Part shown: one piece after another, positions 1 to 9,249 of the stretch | Layout of the letters: the number at the start of each line of letters is the position of its first letter | Numbering within the stretch: the first letter of the stretch is position 1 | Source: Lunatimonas lonarensis | Lineage (GTDB): Bacteria; Bacteroidota; Bacteroidia; Cytophagales; Cyclobacteriaceae | Direction: 5' to 3' | Assembly (NCBI RefSeq): GCF_000390185.1 | Contig: NZ_AQHR01000020.1 | Coordinates: 38,691-102,690 of the forward strand | Length of the DNA stretch: 64,000 nt | Program-made: the position numbers and the translations under genes | The notes under the pieces: model-generated | The model's input: the letters and a program-made list of their open reading frames with translations, nothing else | The model's database searches: none | Told to the model about the DNA's origin: nothing

Positions 1-94
1 ACCCCTGCTTATTGTGAAGCACATGATTGAGCAAGGTTGTCTTTCCGGCACCTAGAAAGCCGCTTAAAACAGTAACAGGTAGTTTTTTTTCCAT
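1..94 (-). CDS. CobW/COG0523 family GTPase, N-terminal fragment cut by window edge
   Basis: The reverse strand from the ATG at 94-92 reads [20 protein letters not shown] and continues into [12 protein letters not shown] before the window ends. GFLGAGKTT is the Walker A (P-loop) signature at the extreme N terminus of CobW/YciC/ZNG1 (COG0523) GTPases, which hand metals, often zinc, to client proteins in the cytoplasm. Only 31 residues are visible, so the CxCC metal site and the C-terminal domain cannot be checked. A perfect 7-1-7 inverted repeat at 221-235, about 127 bases upstream of the start, is the form expected of a Fur/Zur-type operator. That would fit the zinc-responsive COG0523 subgroup, but it is inference. 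Confidence 0.85.
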   Translation of the reverse strand, partial: MEKKLPVTVLSGFLGAGKTTLLNHVLHNKQG

Positions 95-220
95 CAGTTT
101 AGTAGAATACTACAAATGTCAGATCCTGCCCTCTCCCCTCGGTCCATTACGTTCTCTAACCAACCAAAAGCCTACAGCGTACCGTAGGGGAACATTCACT
201 TGTATTCTCGTGGTATTTTA

Positions 221-235
221 TGCAACACTGTTGCA
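221..235. promoter_or_regulatory. perfect 7-1-7 palindrome, candidate Fur/Zur-type operator
   Basis: TGCAACA-C-TGTTGCA is a perfect 7-base inverted repeat with a one-base centre. Fur-family repressors (Fur, Zur, PerR) typically bind 7-1-7 palindromes. It lies upstream of the CobW-type gene that starts at 94 on the minus strand. Assignment to Zur is inferred from this neighbour, since COG0523 genes are often in Zur regulons. Confidence 0.45.
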
Positions 236-267
236 AACAAAGGAAATTAAGTTTAAAAAGGAAAGAA

Positions 268-293
268 AATCCGGAAAATGTTTTTTCCGGATT
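268..293 (-). terminator. rho-independent terminator after the sialic acid operon
   Basis: AATCCGGAAAA (268-278) pairs perfectly with TTTTCCGGATT (283-293) around a four-base loop. On the minus strand it is followed by a T-rich run. It lies 93 bases past the epimerase stop and before the CobW-type gene, so it probably ends the lyase-sialidase-epimerase transcript. Confidence 0.7.
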
Positions 294-385
294 CAACAAT
301 TCTACAAAAACATTCTGATAATCAGTTATTTAAAACAGCCTACATGCATATTGGCAGCAAACTGCCTGCATTGCGATACCTCCTG

Positions 386-1561
386 TCACCCCTCACCGGA
401 TTTTTCCAACGTTTTCCACACTTGGTACATTGCCCTAGGAACATGAAAGCATCCTTTCCATTTTCCTCCCTTTAGCATCAACAGCGGGTTTCCTCGCCGA
501 TCCAGGTAACCGAACCACTCGCCGTGGGACGGATCGGCGAAATGTTCCCAGCTGTAATTATGGACACGCAAAAACCACTCGGCGCATCGATGGTCCCCGG
601 TTAGCTGATACCCTTTTGCCAAGGCTACCAAGGTCTCCAGGTGAACCCACCATAGCTTCTGGTCCCATTCCAACTGTTGGGGGGGATATCCTTTGACATC
701 CTTAAAATAAAAAATCCCTTCAAACTCGTCGTCCCATCCGTACTCAATTAGCCGAATGGTCACATCAACTGCCCTTTTTATGAGTGTCCTATCTCCCCTA
801 CGAGCGGCTAGATCCATCATAAACCACATGGCTTCTATGCCATGTCCCGGATTGATCAGCCTGCCCTCGAAGCTGTCACTTTTACTTCCGTCTGTATGCA
901 GGTTTTCGTAGACCAAAAGCTCTTTTTTATCCAAAAACACTTCCATGACCTCGTGTTCGCAATGCGCCAAGGTCTCCGCCACCAAATCCGGTGACAGCAG
1001 CGGCTCCAACTCCAGGCACAAATTGCTCAAAATCATCGGAAGGGAAAAGCCCTTCAAGGGTCGGGTACCGGGAAAGGCTTTGTTATAGACTCCTTTTGGG
1101 TTTTTCTGACGGATAAGGATGTTGGAAAAGGTGCGTTTGGCCAAATCCAGACTCTCTTCGTCGCCCGCCGCCAGTCCGTATTGGCTGAAAGCCATCGCCG
1201 CAAAGCAATCTGAGAAAACATTGTAGGCCTGCACTAGGGGGGCACCTTCCCTGGTAAGCGAAAAGTAAAAATTCCCGTCTCGGTCCCTGCCATATTTTTT
1301 TAGGAAATCCACCCCTAACTTAGCTCCCTCAAGCCATTCTTCTCTTGGTGCTACCCGCTGATAGAGCATCGCATAGGTCCACGCCTGCCGCCCCTGGAGC
1401 CACACAAACTTATCCGTATCAAACACCTGTCCATCCCGCAAGAGGCAGGTAAAATACCCTCCGTGTACCCGGTCATGAGAATGTCGCCCCCAGAACGGCA
1501 TTACATCATCCAGAAGCGTGTCCCGGTAAACGGCCTGCAACTCTTTGATCCTATCCATCAC
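386..1561 (-). CDS. N-acylglucosamine 2-epimerase (AGE) family protein
   Basis: AGE-family (alpha/alpha)6-barrel enzyme. In a sialic acid operon its likely role is interconversion of ManNAc and GlcNAc after the lyase step, in the cytoplasm, as no signal peptide is seen. Family landmarks are present: a GHGIEAMW segment with His240, a WVHLETLVALAKGY segment, and CFHVPR near the C terminus with His373. These match the two catalytic histidines known for AGE enzymes. Length (390-391 residues) is normal. The start is ambiguous: a GTG at 1561 would overlap the sialidase stop by four bases, while the ATG at 1558 gives a TGATG junction. Either implies translational coupling to the sialidase. Some AGE homologues act on cellobiose or mannose, but the neighbours favour an amino sugar. 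Confidence 0.85.
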   Translation of the reverse strand: MMDRIKELQAVYRDTLLDDVMPFWGRHSHDRVHGGYFTCLLRDGQVFDTDKFVWLQGRQAWTYAMLYQRVAPREEWLEGAKLGVDFLKKYGRDRDGNFYFSLTREGAPLVQAYNVFSDCFAAMAFSQYGLAAGDEESLDLAKRTFSNILIRQKNPKGVYNKAFPGTRPLKGFSLPMILSNLCLELEPLLSPDLVAETLAHCEHEVMEVFLDKKELLVYENLHTDGSKSDSFEGRLINPGHGIEAMWFMMDLAARRGDRTLIKRAVDVTIRLIEYGWDDEFEGIFYFKDVKGYPPQQLEWDQKLWWVHLETLVALAKGYQLTGDHRCAEWFLRVHNYSWEHFADPSHGEWFGYLDRRGNPLLMLKGGKWKGCFHVPRAMYQVWKTLEKSGEG

Positions 1562-3096
1562 GGTATGAGCTCTTCTATCGGTATAATCTGAAATGTCATG
1601 TGGGCCTGACTGCTTTCGTACAGAATCCCTACGTGGCGTTCATCGACCATCGTAAGGCAGGTGTAACCCCATCCAACTCCCTCATCAAGTAGTACCTGAT
1701 TGGTCTCCGGCCACGAGTTACCTTCGTCAAAACTGGTTTTGATGGTAATGTTGTACCTACCATCGGTGGTGTTGGGGTTGGAGAACAAGAAAACCGGAGC
1801 ATCGTCGGTATAGGGATTGGCGATGATGCTTGCCATACAAATCGGTTCGACCAGTGCTGTTCGGTGTGAAGCATGTTCTTCCCAAGTCTCTCCGAGGTCC
1901 CTGGTCACCATAATGGCCCTTGCTCCGCCCCGGTCGTCGCGCATATTGAGCATAAGTGATCCGTCAGAGAGTTCGACCACCTGTGCTTCGGTGGTATGGG
2001 TACGGGCGCCTTTCCCCATACGCCAGGTTGCGCCACGATCTATGCTGTAGATAATTGTGCTGTGTGGAACCTGATCGGCATCTTTATATTGGCCGGCAAA
2101 AACCAAGGTTCCATCCCGTGTGGTAATTCCCCTGCCCGGTCCGGCCAAAAACAAGTACCAGGAAGGGTCTTTTAGCGATTCGGTTACATTGATGGGATCC
2201 GACCAGGTGATCCCGTCATCCTCTGATTTCACCAGTACCAACTGACCGGTCTGGTCGGGACGCATACCCGGCTGGGAGCTGTTCCATGCAGCTTCCGCGG
2301 GCTTGCCATGCATCCAAAGCGCGGCCACCCAAATCGTTCCTGTTTGGTCATCAACCAAAATTGCGGGATCGCCCACCCCGTTTTGATCTTGGGGAAGTCC
2401 GCCCCATTCTCCCATGTCGATGATGGTCCTCATGGGTTCCCAAGTAGATCCACCATCGGTACTGCGACTCAGGCCTACGTCCACATGTCCTTGTAGATCG
2501 TTGGACCGCTCCCACCGCATATCGTATACGGCCAATAAGGTGCCATTCTTTGAGGTAGCCAAGCCCGGGATTCGGAAGGAGTGGACACCATCATCGCCCC
2601 TGTTCCGCAGCCCCCTAGCCAACCGCAACTTAAACACGTCTCCGACACCACTTGGCAATCCCCTCTCTCTCCCCCATTGCAGGTAATCGATCGTTAAGCG
2701 CACCTTTTCGAGTAGAGAGGCCTGCTGCGAAGGTATAATATGAAATATAAAAACCCTGTCTTTCGATGTATCCGATGCCGGAATCGGAAAAACGACGGGT
2801 CCTTGCACATGGTTGGCGGCATGTACGATCGTGAACTCACTGCCATCTTGCTCCACGAGCACAACCTGATCCAAAGGTGTGTCAGATACAAAAGACGCCT
2901 GCATCTGATTGAATTCTCCGGCGATCTCTCCATCGATCCGCAACTCACCGACCAGATTAACCGCGCCCTGTATGATCGGTACTTGCTTAACTTCAAATAC
3001 TGCTTTTTCGGTAACGGCATACCGTTCCTCCTTGGCACAGGAAAAAAGAAAAAAGACGGCCACAAGCCGTATAAGAGAGTAGATTGATTTGTTCAT
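1558..3096 (-). CDS. exo-alpha-sialidase (neuraminidase, GH33-type), lipoprotein
   Basis: Secreted sialidase that removes terminal sialic acid from glycoconjugates. The N terminus is a lipoprotein signal with Cys20 (FFLFSC), so it is probably surface or periplasmic. Residues about 30-145 form a beta domain like the N-terminal domain of Bacteroides sialidases. The six-bladed propeller begins with the FRIPGL motif at 174-179, whose Arg binds the sialate carboxylate, followed by AVYDMRW. Asp boxes are visible as SRSTDGGSTW (210-219), SEDDGITW, SIDRGATW, TRDLGETW and SFDEGNSW. Length 512 fits the family. It sits between the lyase (78-base gap) and the epimerase (overlap), and with them forms a sialic acid release and degradation operon. 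Confidence 0.92.
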   Translation of the reverse strand: MNKSIYSLIRLVAVFFLFSCAKEERYAVTEKAVFEVKQVPIIQGAVNLVGELRIDGEIAGEFNQMQASFVSDTPLDQVVLVEQDGSEFTIVHAANHVQGPVVFPIPASDTSKDRVFIFHIIPSQQASLLEKVRLTIDYLQWGRERGLPSGVGDVFKLRLARGLRNRGDDGVHSFRIPGLATSKNGTLLAVYDMRWERSNDLQGHVDVGLSRSTDGGSTWEPMRTIIDMGEWGGLPQDQNGVGDPAILVDDQTGTIWVAALWMHGKPAEAAWNSSQPGMRPDQTGQLVLVKSEDDGITWSDPINVTESLKDPSWYLFLAGPGRGITTRDGTLVFAGQYKDADQVPHSTIIYSIDRGATWRMGKGARTHTTEAQVVELSDGSLMLNMRDDRGGARAIMVTRDLGETWEEHASHRTALVEPICMASIIANPYTDDAPVFLFSNPNTTDGRYNITIKTSFDEGNSWPETNQVLLDEGVGWGYTCLTMVDERHVGILYESSQAHMTFQIIPIEELIP

Positions 3097-3174
3097 CAGC
3101 TTTAATTGTTTTTACGCATTCACCCAGTTGCAGCATTGCGGGCCTGTCGACTTTCATCTCCCGTCCCAAACCAG

Positions 3175-4089
3175 CTAGTATCCGATATCAGAAAAGAACC
3201 CGAGGTTTTCCAAATCCCTACGAAGCGCTTGCTTCCTTTCAGGGCTCAACGATACCACCGGCGGTCTAAACTGCCCAAAATCATAACCACAGAGGGAAAG
3301 AATGGCCTTGCCCGCTGCCGGCCCGCCGTAGGTAGCATAGAGGGATATAAAGTCGATGGACTTTTGCTGCAGTAGTAATGCAGTATCCATGTCTCCTTTG
3401 CGATAGGCCTCTAAGATCCGAAGATAAAGTGGCGCCGCAAAATTATAGGTACTGCCTACCGCTCCACGCGCACCCATGGCCAAACCTGCAAGAAACAACT
3501 CATCCCAACCCCAAAGCACATCGTACCTGCCTCCATCAAAACGAAGGCAGCGGTTAAACTCCATCAGATCATGGTGTGTGTATTTGATTCCTGCAAAATT
3601 GGGAATACGATCCCTAACTTGATCCAACAGATCCAACATGGACAAATCTACCCGGGTGAGAAGTGGGATATGGTAAAAATATAACGGCAGATCTCCCGCC
3701 GCATCGGCAATGGGCACAAGGTACTCCACCAACTGGGAAACAGATGAGGGACGGAAATAATAAGGCGCCGTAACCGCAGTACCATAAATGCCCTGTTCCC
3801 GGGCCGCTTTAGCCAGTAATATTGCCTCCTGTTGGCTTGTACCGGAGAGCATTACGATCACGTTGAACTCTTCGTCATTGAACGGGGCGTAGGCGGCTAT
3901 CAATTGCTGCTTTTCAGAAAGCAGCAAGGAAGCACTCTCTCCGGTAGTCCCAGCTATGAACACGCCCTTGACGCCCTGTTCGCGAAGGCGGGTTACCAAC
4001 TTCGGAATGAGAGAAACATCCAGTGCGCCTGATGCATCATAGGGTGTAAAGGTCGCGGCAATAAGACCGGAAATACGAGGATAAACCAT
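3175..4089 (-). CDS. nanA: N-acetylneuraminate lyase (DHDPS/NAL superfamily)
   Basis: Class I aldolase that splits N-acetylneuraminate into ManNAc and pyruvate in the cytoplasm. The visible core is a GTTGES loop at 47-52 that binds the pyruvate carboxylate, YFYHIP with Tyr139, and GIKYTHHD with Lys169 as Schiff-base lysine. The YxxIP form and length of 304 fit NAL better than dihydrodipicolinate synthase. It is first in the operon with the sialidase and epimerase, which strongly supports the sialic acid role. The start at 4089 faces the divergent SusC gene across a 230-base region. No ManNAc kinase or sialic acid permease is nearby. Confidence 0.88.
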   Translation of the reverse strand: MVYPRISGLIAATFTPYDASGALDVSLIPKLVTRLREQGVKGVFIAGTTGESASLLLSEKQQLIAAYAPFNDEEFNVIVMLSGTSQQEAILLAKAAREQGIYGTAVTAPYYFRPSSVSQLVEYLVPIADAAGDLPLYFYHIPLLTRVDLSMLDLLDQVRDRIPNFAGIKYTHHDLMEFNRCLRFDGGRYDVLWGWDELFLAGLAMGARGAVGSTYNFAAPLYLRILEAYRKGDMDTALLLQQKSIDFISLYATYGGPAAGKAILSLCGYDFGQFRPPVVSLSPERKQALRRDLENLGFFSDIGY

Positions 4090-4319
4090 GCTTTTTTTGG
4101 TAAAAATAGATCAAAATCCCTGCATCTACCAGCGACGATTTCATTTACCTCTGTTTTATTACAGTGTTACCTCTATGTTACTGAAAGATTTGTCTCCCTT
4201 TTTGGTCATTTAGGGAGGAGTTTTTGAAAGATTTCTCCAACTACATGAAAGATTTCTCCACCTTTTCGACTATTCCTTTCCCTAATTTTAGGGTAGAAAA
4301 CATCAAACAAAATGTTCTT
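4090..4319. promoter_or_regulatory. divergent promoter region between nanA and susC
   Basis: This 230-base region must hold promoters for both the minus-strand sialic acid operon and the plus-strand SusC/SusD pair. It contains three copies of a GAAAGATTT(G)TCTCC element at about 4183-4197, 4226-4237 and 4247-4259, and two copies of TTACCTCT near 4145 and 4168. These direct repeats could be sites for a shared regulator not encoded in the window. Confidence 0.4.
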
Positions 4320-7300
4320 ATGAAGAAAAAGTATTACTTAATCACGGCCCTTTTGGTCTGCTTGGCATATTTGGCCCAGGCGCAGACAAGGACGTTAGAG
4401 GAACGGTTGTCTCTGAAGAAGACAATAATCCCATCCCAGGGGTATCCGTTTTAGTCAAAGGTACAGGTAGCGGATCCGCTACGGATGTTGATGGTAACTA
4501 TTCCGTCAGTGTAACCGACGAAAATGCCGTTTTGGTCTTTTCCTTTGTTGGACTTGAATCGAAGGAGATTACCGTTGGAAACCAATCCATCATCAACGTA
4601 TCACTTAAAGCCGATATGGGTCAGTTGGGTGAAGTAGTCGTGGTAGGTTACGGTACGGCACGTAGAGCTGACTTGACCACGTCCATCGGAACCCTGGAAG
4701 ATGTAAAGGGTACGGTAAACCGACCTATCTCCAGCGTACAGGACATGTTGCAGGGTCAGATCGCAGGGGTTACAGTAGTGGCTAACTCAGGCGACCCAGG
4801 GGCTACGCCGCGCGTGGTCATCCGAGGTGCAGGAACATTGGGAGATGAATCCCCGCTCTATGTAGTGGATGGTATGCCCTATTATGGAGGAAGAATCAAT
4901 CCCAATGATATAGAAAGCATGGTGGTATTGAAAGATGCAGCAGCAGCCGCTATCTACGGTGCCCAGGCCGCATCTGGTGTGATTGTAATCACCACCAAAA
5001 GTGGTAAAAGCGGTGCGCCTAAAGTGAATGTAGACTTTTACCAAGGCTGGCAATCTGCATACCAAACACCGGAAGCACTAAATGCGCAAGAGTATTCGGC
5101 CGCTTACCGGGCAGCCGCAGCCCATGCGGGTGGTGTTGCCCAACCAGCGCATGACCCCCAATTGAACCCTTGGGGCCAGACCACACGAACCATTTGGATG
5201 GATGAGATTTTCCAAACGGGCGCCATCACCAACGCAAACATCCAACTAAGCGGTGGAAGCGACAGAGGTAGATATAGCACCTCATTTGGTTACCATAATA
5301 AGGATGGGATTCTACTAAACACCAACTACGAGTTGTTCTCCTTCCGTCTGAAGTCGGAATACGATGTATCCAGTAAATTCAGAGTGGGACAAAACGTGTA
5401 TTTTAACCACTCTACCGCCCGTGGCGTAAACACGAGCAGCAGCTACAGCGGCGCGATCATCAATGCCATCTACATGAATCCAGCTGCACCCGTTTACGAC
5501 GAATTTGGCCAGTTTCATGGTACCGTACCGTTCGAATTGTCCCAGTTTGCCGGTGCCTATGGCGATACCTACAACCCTGTTTCATTGTTGCTTCGCCCAA
5601 ACATCAGCAACCCCCGCACAAATGTCAACGCCATTGCCTATGCCGAGTATGACATCTTGGACAACCTTACGTTTAAGTCCAGCTTTTCCATCGATATGTG
5701 GAACTGGAGCGACAAAAACTTCAGCCCAAGAGCTCCGGAAATCGGAAGGCCCAGCAACATGAACTTCCTGAACCAAGGTGCCGGCAGCAGCAGCCGATGG
5801 ATTTGGGACCAGCAGTTGAACTACAACAAGTCTTTTGACAAGCACAACCTTGGGGTAACGGCTGTATATACGGCCCAATTTAGGCAGGAAGAAGGCTTCA
5901 ACTTCCAAGTGCAGGACTTCGACCGTGAAGACGATTGGTTCCAGTACGCCAGCAATGCCACGACCATCCTTCGGGTACCTGATGCATACGGTAACGAAGA
6001 TGCGCTGACCTCTGCCATCGGGCGATTGACCTACGATTTCGACGACCGCTATTTCTTCATGGGTAGCGTTCGGAGAGACCAAACGTCCCGTTTGCATGCC
6101 AACACCAAAACCGACTTCTTCCCCGCCGTATCCGGTTCGTGGAAAATCTCATCCGAGCGGTTCTTCAGCTCGTCTGTGGTTAACTTGCTAAAGATAAGGG
6201 GTTCTTGGGGACAGATCGGAAACATTTCCTCTGTAGGTCTGTATGCATTTAACATCCCCTTGGCCTCTGGCAACAACGTAATCCTAGGTGAGCCAGGTAC
6301 CCGCAACCGGCACGTTTCTTTGAACGAAATGTCCAACTCAAACCTACGCTGGGAGCGATCTGAAACGGCCAATATAGGTTTGGATGCAGCATTCCTTAAC
6401 AACCGATTGAATGTGACGGCAGAATACTATGAAAAGTATACCCGCGGTTTGATCCTTCGAAATGCCCCCGATCCGCACTCGGGCGTACCTACCGGTGCAC
6501 TTTCCAATGTCGGTACTGTGTTAAACAAAGGCATAGAGCTCACCGCCTCCTACCATGGCGAGATTGGCCAACTTAGGTACCGTGTAAACGGAAACTTCTC
6601 CACCATCCACAACGAACTGTTGGATTTGGACGAGTTTACCAGCGACTTCATCCTCCATGGCAATGACCTCAGAGGTACCATCCGACCATTTAGAAGCGAG
6701 CCTGGACAGCCTCTGTTCTCCTATCACCTGATCCCAACTGACGGAATTTTCCAGAACCAGGCACAAATAGAAGCTCACGTGGGACCAAACGGCAACCGAA
6801 TTCAACCTAATGCCAGGCCGGGCGACCTGATTTTCCGCGATGTGAACGGTGACGGAAGAATTACCGACGACGACCGGGTATTTATGGGCAATGCCATGCC
6901 GGATTTCACCTATGGCTTGAACTTGAATCTCGAATATAAGAATTTTGACCTTTCCCTGTTCGGTCAAGGTGTAGGTGGCGTTATGTTGTTCAACGGCTAC
7001 AAACACACCGCCTTCAACGCAGGTCTACAGGGGTATAACCTGGACAGAAGGGTGTTGGATGCCTGGTCTCCCTCCAATCCCAACTCCAACATTCCGGTAC
7101 TTTCGACCCAAGATCCTAACGGAAACTTTGGTCAGCCTTCGGATTGGTATTTGGAAAAAGGCGACTACTTCCGCGTTAGAAACCTTACCATCGGCTACAC
7201 GATGCCAGCTAACCTGATGAGCCGCGTTCGAAACGGATCGGATGTCCGGATCTACGTTTCTGCCGAGAACCTTGTGACCTTTACTCCCTACTCTGGAATA

Positions 7301-7390
7301 GATCCGGAAGTGGGTTCGGGTCCGGTGATTGACAACGGAACCTTTCCTGTTCCGAGAACCTTCTCCGTCGGTTTCAATATGAATTTCTAA
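4320..7390 (+). pseudogene. SusC-family TonB-dependent outer-membrane receptor, frameshifted after signal peptide
   Basis: The gene starts with an ATG at 4320 and a signal peptide ending LVCLAYLAQAQ. At about 4385-4391 the frame breaks. In the start frame translation soon stops at 4454. One base over, the sequence continues as DKDVRGTVVSEEDNNPIPGV, the start of a carboxypeptidase-regulatory-like domain, and stays open to 7390. One extra A in the ACAAGG run would restore a full protein of about 1,020 residues. Downstream are the plug (VVVGYGTARR, DVIRGAGTL-like RVVIRGAGTL, YVVDGMPYY, IYGAQAASGVIVITTK) and a barrel ending in FSVGFNMNF. Such receptors import oligosaccharides with their SusD partner, which follows 20 bases later. 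It may be a genuine inactivation, a phase-variable site or a sequence error. The longest uninterrupted part is 4532-7390. Confidence 0.85.
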
Positions 7391-7410
7391 CAAGGCAATC
7401 TAATAATCAT

Positions 7411-8964
7411 ATGAAGAATTTAATCATACCTTTCTTGGTGTTGGCAGGCCTTATCAGTGCGTGCAGCGACACCTTTACGGAACTAACCCCACTGGGTAGT
7501 CCCACTTCTGGAAACTTCTGGGCCTCCGAAGAGGATGCCATTACCGCTGCAAACGGTCTTTACCAACATTGGGACGACGACCACCTATTTGGAAGAGGTT
7601 TTATGTACCTCATTGCTGCATCTGACGATATTATGCAGGGAAGAACCGATGCAGCGGCTGCAGCGATACGCAACTTTCAGGCTACGGGCCAAGAAGGACG
7701 GATGGCAAACATATACCCCAGAATGTACACCGTTATCCAACGGGCCAACAACATTATCCGGTACGTACCTTCTATGAATATCTCCGAAAGTCTAAAAAAC
7801 CGGGTTCTTGGAGAGGCTTACTTCATGAGGGCACATACCTACTTTTGGTTGGCACCCCGATTTGCAGACCACCGCGCCGGTATTCCGATAGTTACCGAAG
7901 AGAATATGGAGGATCTCACCTTTACCCGGCCTGCAAGCATTGTGGACAATTTCCGGCAGATAGAAGCTGATCTGCTAAAGGCAGCCGAGCTTCTCCCCTA
8001 CTTCACCAGCTATTCAACTACAAACCTGGGCCGGGCACACAAAGATGCAGCCCATGCGTTCTTGGCCAAAACCTACCTGTACTGGGGCCACCACGATGCC
8101 AGCAAGTGGGCCAGCGTGGTAACCTATGCGGACATGGTGATAAACTCACCCACCGGGAGGGCTCTCATCAACACCGGAAACCCTGCGGAAGACTTTGCCA
8201 GTGTATTCTATGTTGACAACAATTTCTCGTCTGAATATGTGTTTTCCACCGTATCGAGCAACGAAAGAGGACAGATTCTTCCCGGTGTAATGCTGGAGAA
8301 CACAGGCTGGGGCCTTTACAATGGCTGGGGAACCTTCTCTCCCACGCTCGAGCTGTATAATGCGTTCGAAGAGGGCGACCATCGGCGACGGGCAACCCTT
8401 CTTGAGTTCGGCGATGAGTTTATGTTCCTAGGTAATCCCCGACGGTATTATTCCGGCAACTCTTGGACAGGTATTCAGGTAAACAAATACATGCATCCCT
8501 ACCGTTTTCCTGCAGAAGTTCACCTGAACCCTAACGGAAACTATGTAACCACCAACCTGAATATTCCACTGATCCGCTTTGCAGAGATACTCCTGATGAA
8601 ATCTGAGGCATTGATCATGCAAAACCAAAATGGAGATGCCCCACTTAATCAGGTGAGACAACGGGCCGGGTTGGCACCAAAAACCAACGTGACCCTTGCA
8701 GACCTGAAGCAAGAACGACGCGTAGAACTGGCCGCTGAATACGCAGACAGGCACATCGATCTGATCCGTTGGGGGGATGCCAGAGAAGCATACTCAAAGC
8801 CGGCAACCGGCAGAAACCATTTCAACAAAACCGATCCGGACTCGGGCTACGAAGTCTACGAGGTATGGCCTGCAAGGAATTTCAATCCGCAAATCCACCA
8901 TGTGTGGCCTATTCCGCCAAACACCATTGCAATCTCCGGAATACCCCAAAACCAGGGATGGTAA
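7411..8964 (+). CDS. SusD/RagB-family glycan-binding outer-membrane lipoprotein
   Basis: Partner of the upstream SusC, 20 bases away. The lipobox is LISAC with Cys18. The N-terminal SusD-like region includes LTPLGSPTSGNFWASEEDA and the TPR-type helical part (YPRMYTVIQRANNIIRYV, GEAYFMRAHTYFWL). The C terminus has the usual RagB/SusD segments (LIRFAEILLMKSEALI, ERRVELAAEYADRHIDLIRWGDA, HHVWPIPPNTIAISGIPQNQGW). Length 517 is normal. It caps the SusC pore and recruits oligosaccharide at the cell surface. The substrate cannot be read directly. The divergent sialic acid operon suggests sialylated glycans. Confidence 0.93.
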   Translation: MKNLIIPFLVLAGLISACSDTFTELTPLGSPTSGNFWASEEDAITAANGLYQHWDDDHLFGRGFMYLIAASDDIMQGRTDAAAAAIRNFQATGQEGRMANIYPRMYTVIQRANNIIRYVPSMNISESLKNRVLGEAYFMRAHTYFWLAPRFADHRAGIPIVTEENMEDLTFTRPASIVDNFRQIEADLLKAAELLPYFTSYSTTNLGRAHKDAAHAFLAKTYLYWGHHDASKWASVVTYADMVINSPTGRALINTGNPAEDFASVFYVDNNFSSEYVFSTVSSNERGQILPGVMLENTGWGLYNGWGTFSPTLELYNAFEEGDHRRRATLLEFGDEFMFLGNPRRYYSGNSWTGIQVNKYMHPYRFPAEVHLNPNGNYVTTNLNIPLIRFAEILLMKSEALIMQNQNGDAPLNQVRQRAGLAPKTNVTLADLKQERRVELAAEYADRHIDLIRWGDAREAYSKPATGRNHFNKTDPDSGYEVYEVWPARNFNPQIHHVWPIPPNTIAISGIPQNQGW

Positions 8965-8984
8965 TTTGATTGATCACCCCAAAT

Positions 8985-9019
8985 GCACAAGCTCCGGAAC
9001 TGCGATTCCGGGCTTGTGC
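8985..9019 (+). terminator. hairpin after susD, probable terminator
   Basis: GCACAAGC and CCGGAA pair with TTCCGG and GCTTGTGC around a short loop, 20 bases after the SusD stop. CTTT follows. A second small hairpin (ATCCCT-TAA-AGGGAT, 9030-9044) lies just downstream. The weak T-run makes it an imperfect rho-independent terminator. Confidence 0.5.
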
Positions 9020-9249
9020 CTTTAACTCGATCCCTTAAAGGGATTGACCGAAATAATAATACCTTTACGCAGGGTCTGGCTGTCTTTCCTATTTTGCAAT
9101 TCTATACCGATAGGGAACACGGCTCCTTCAAATCTTTAACCACAAAACAGGCTCGATATCTTCTTTTGTCAAAAACCGGCGCATCGTAGAATACTTTTTC
9201 TGACCGAATGGAATTCCAACGGTGTTTACGCTAGCAAAAATCCAACACC

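Noticed and set aside
3175..4089. Possibility that this is dihydrodipicolinate synthase (dapA).
   Set aside because: The YFYHIP and GIKYTHHD forms and the sialidase and epimerase neighbours favour N-acetylneuraminate lyase.
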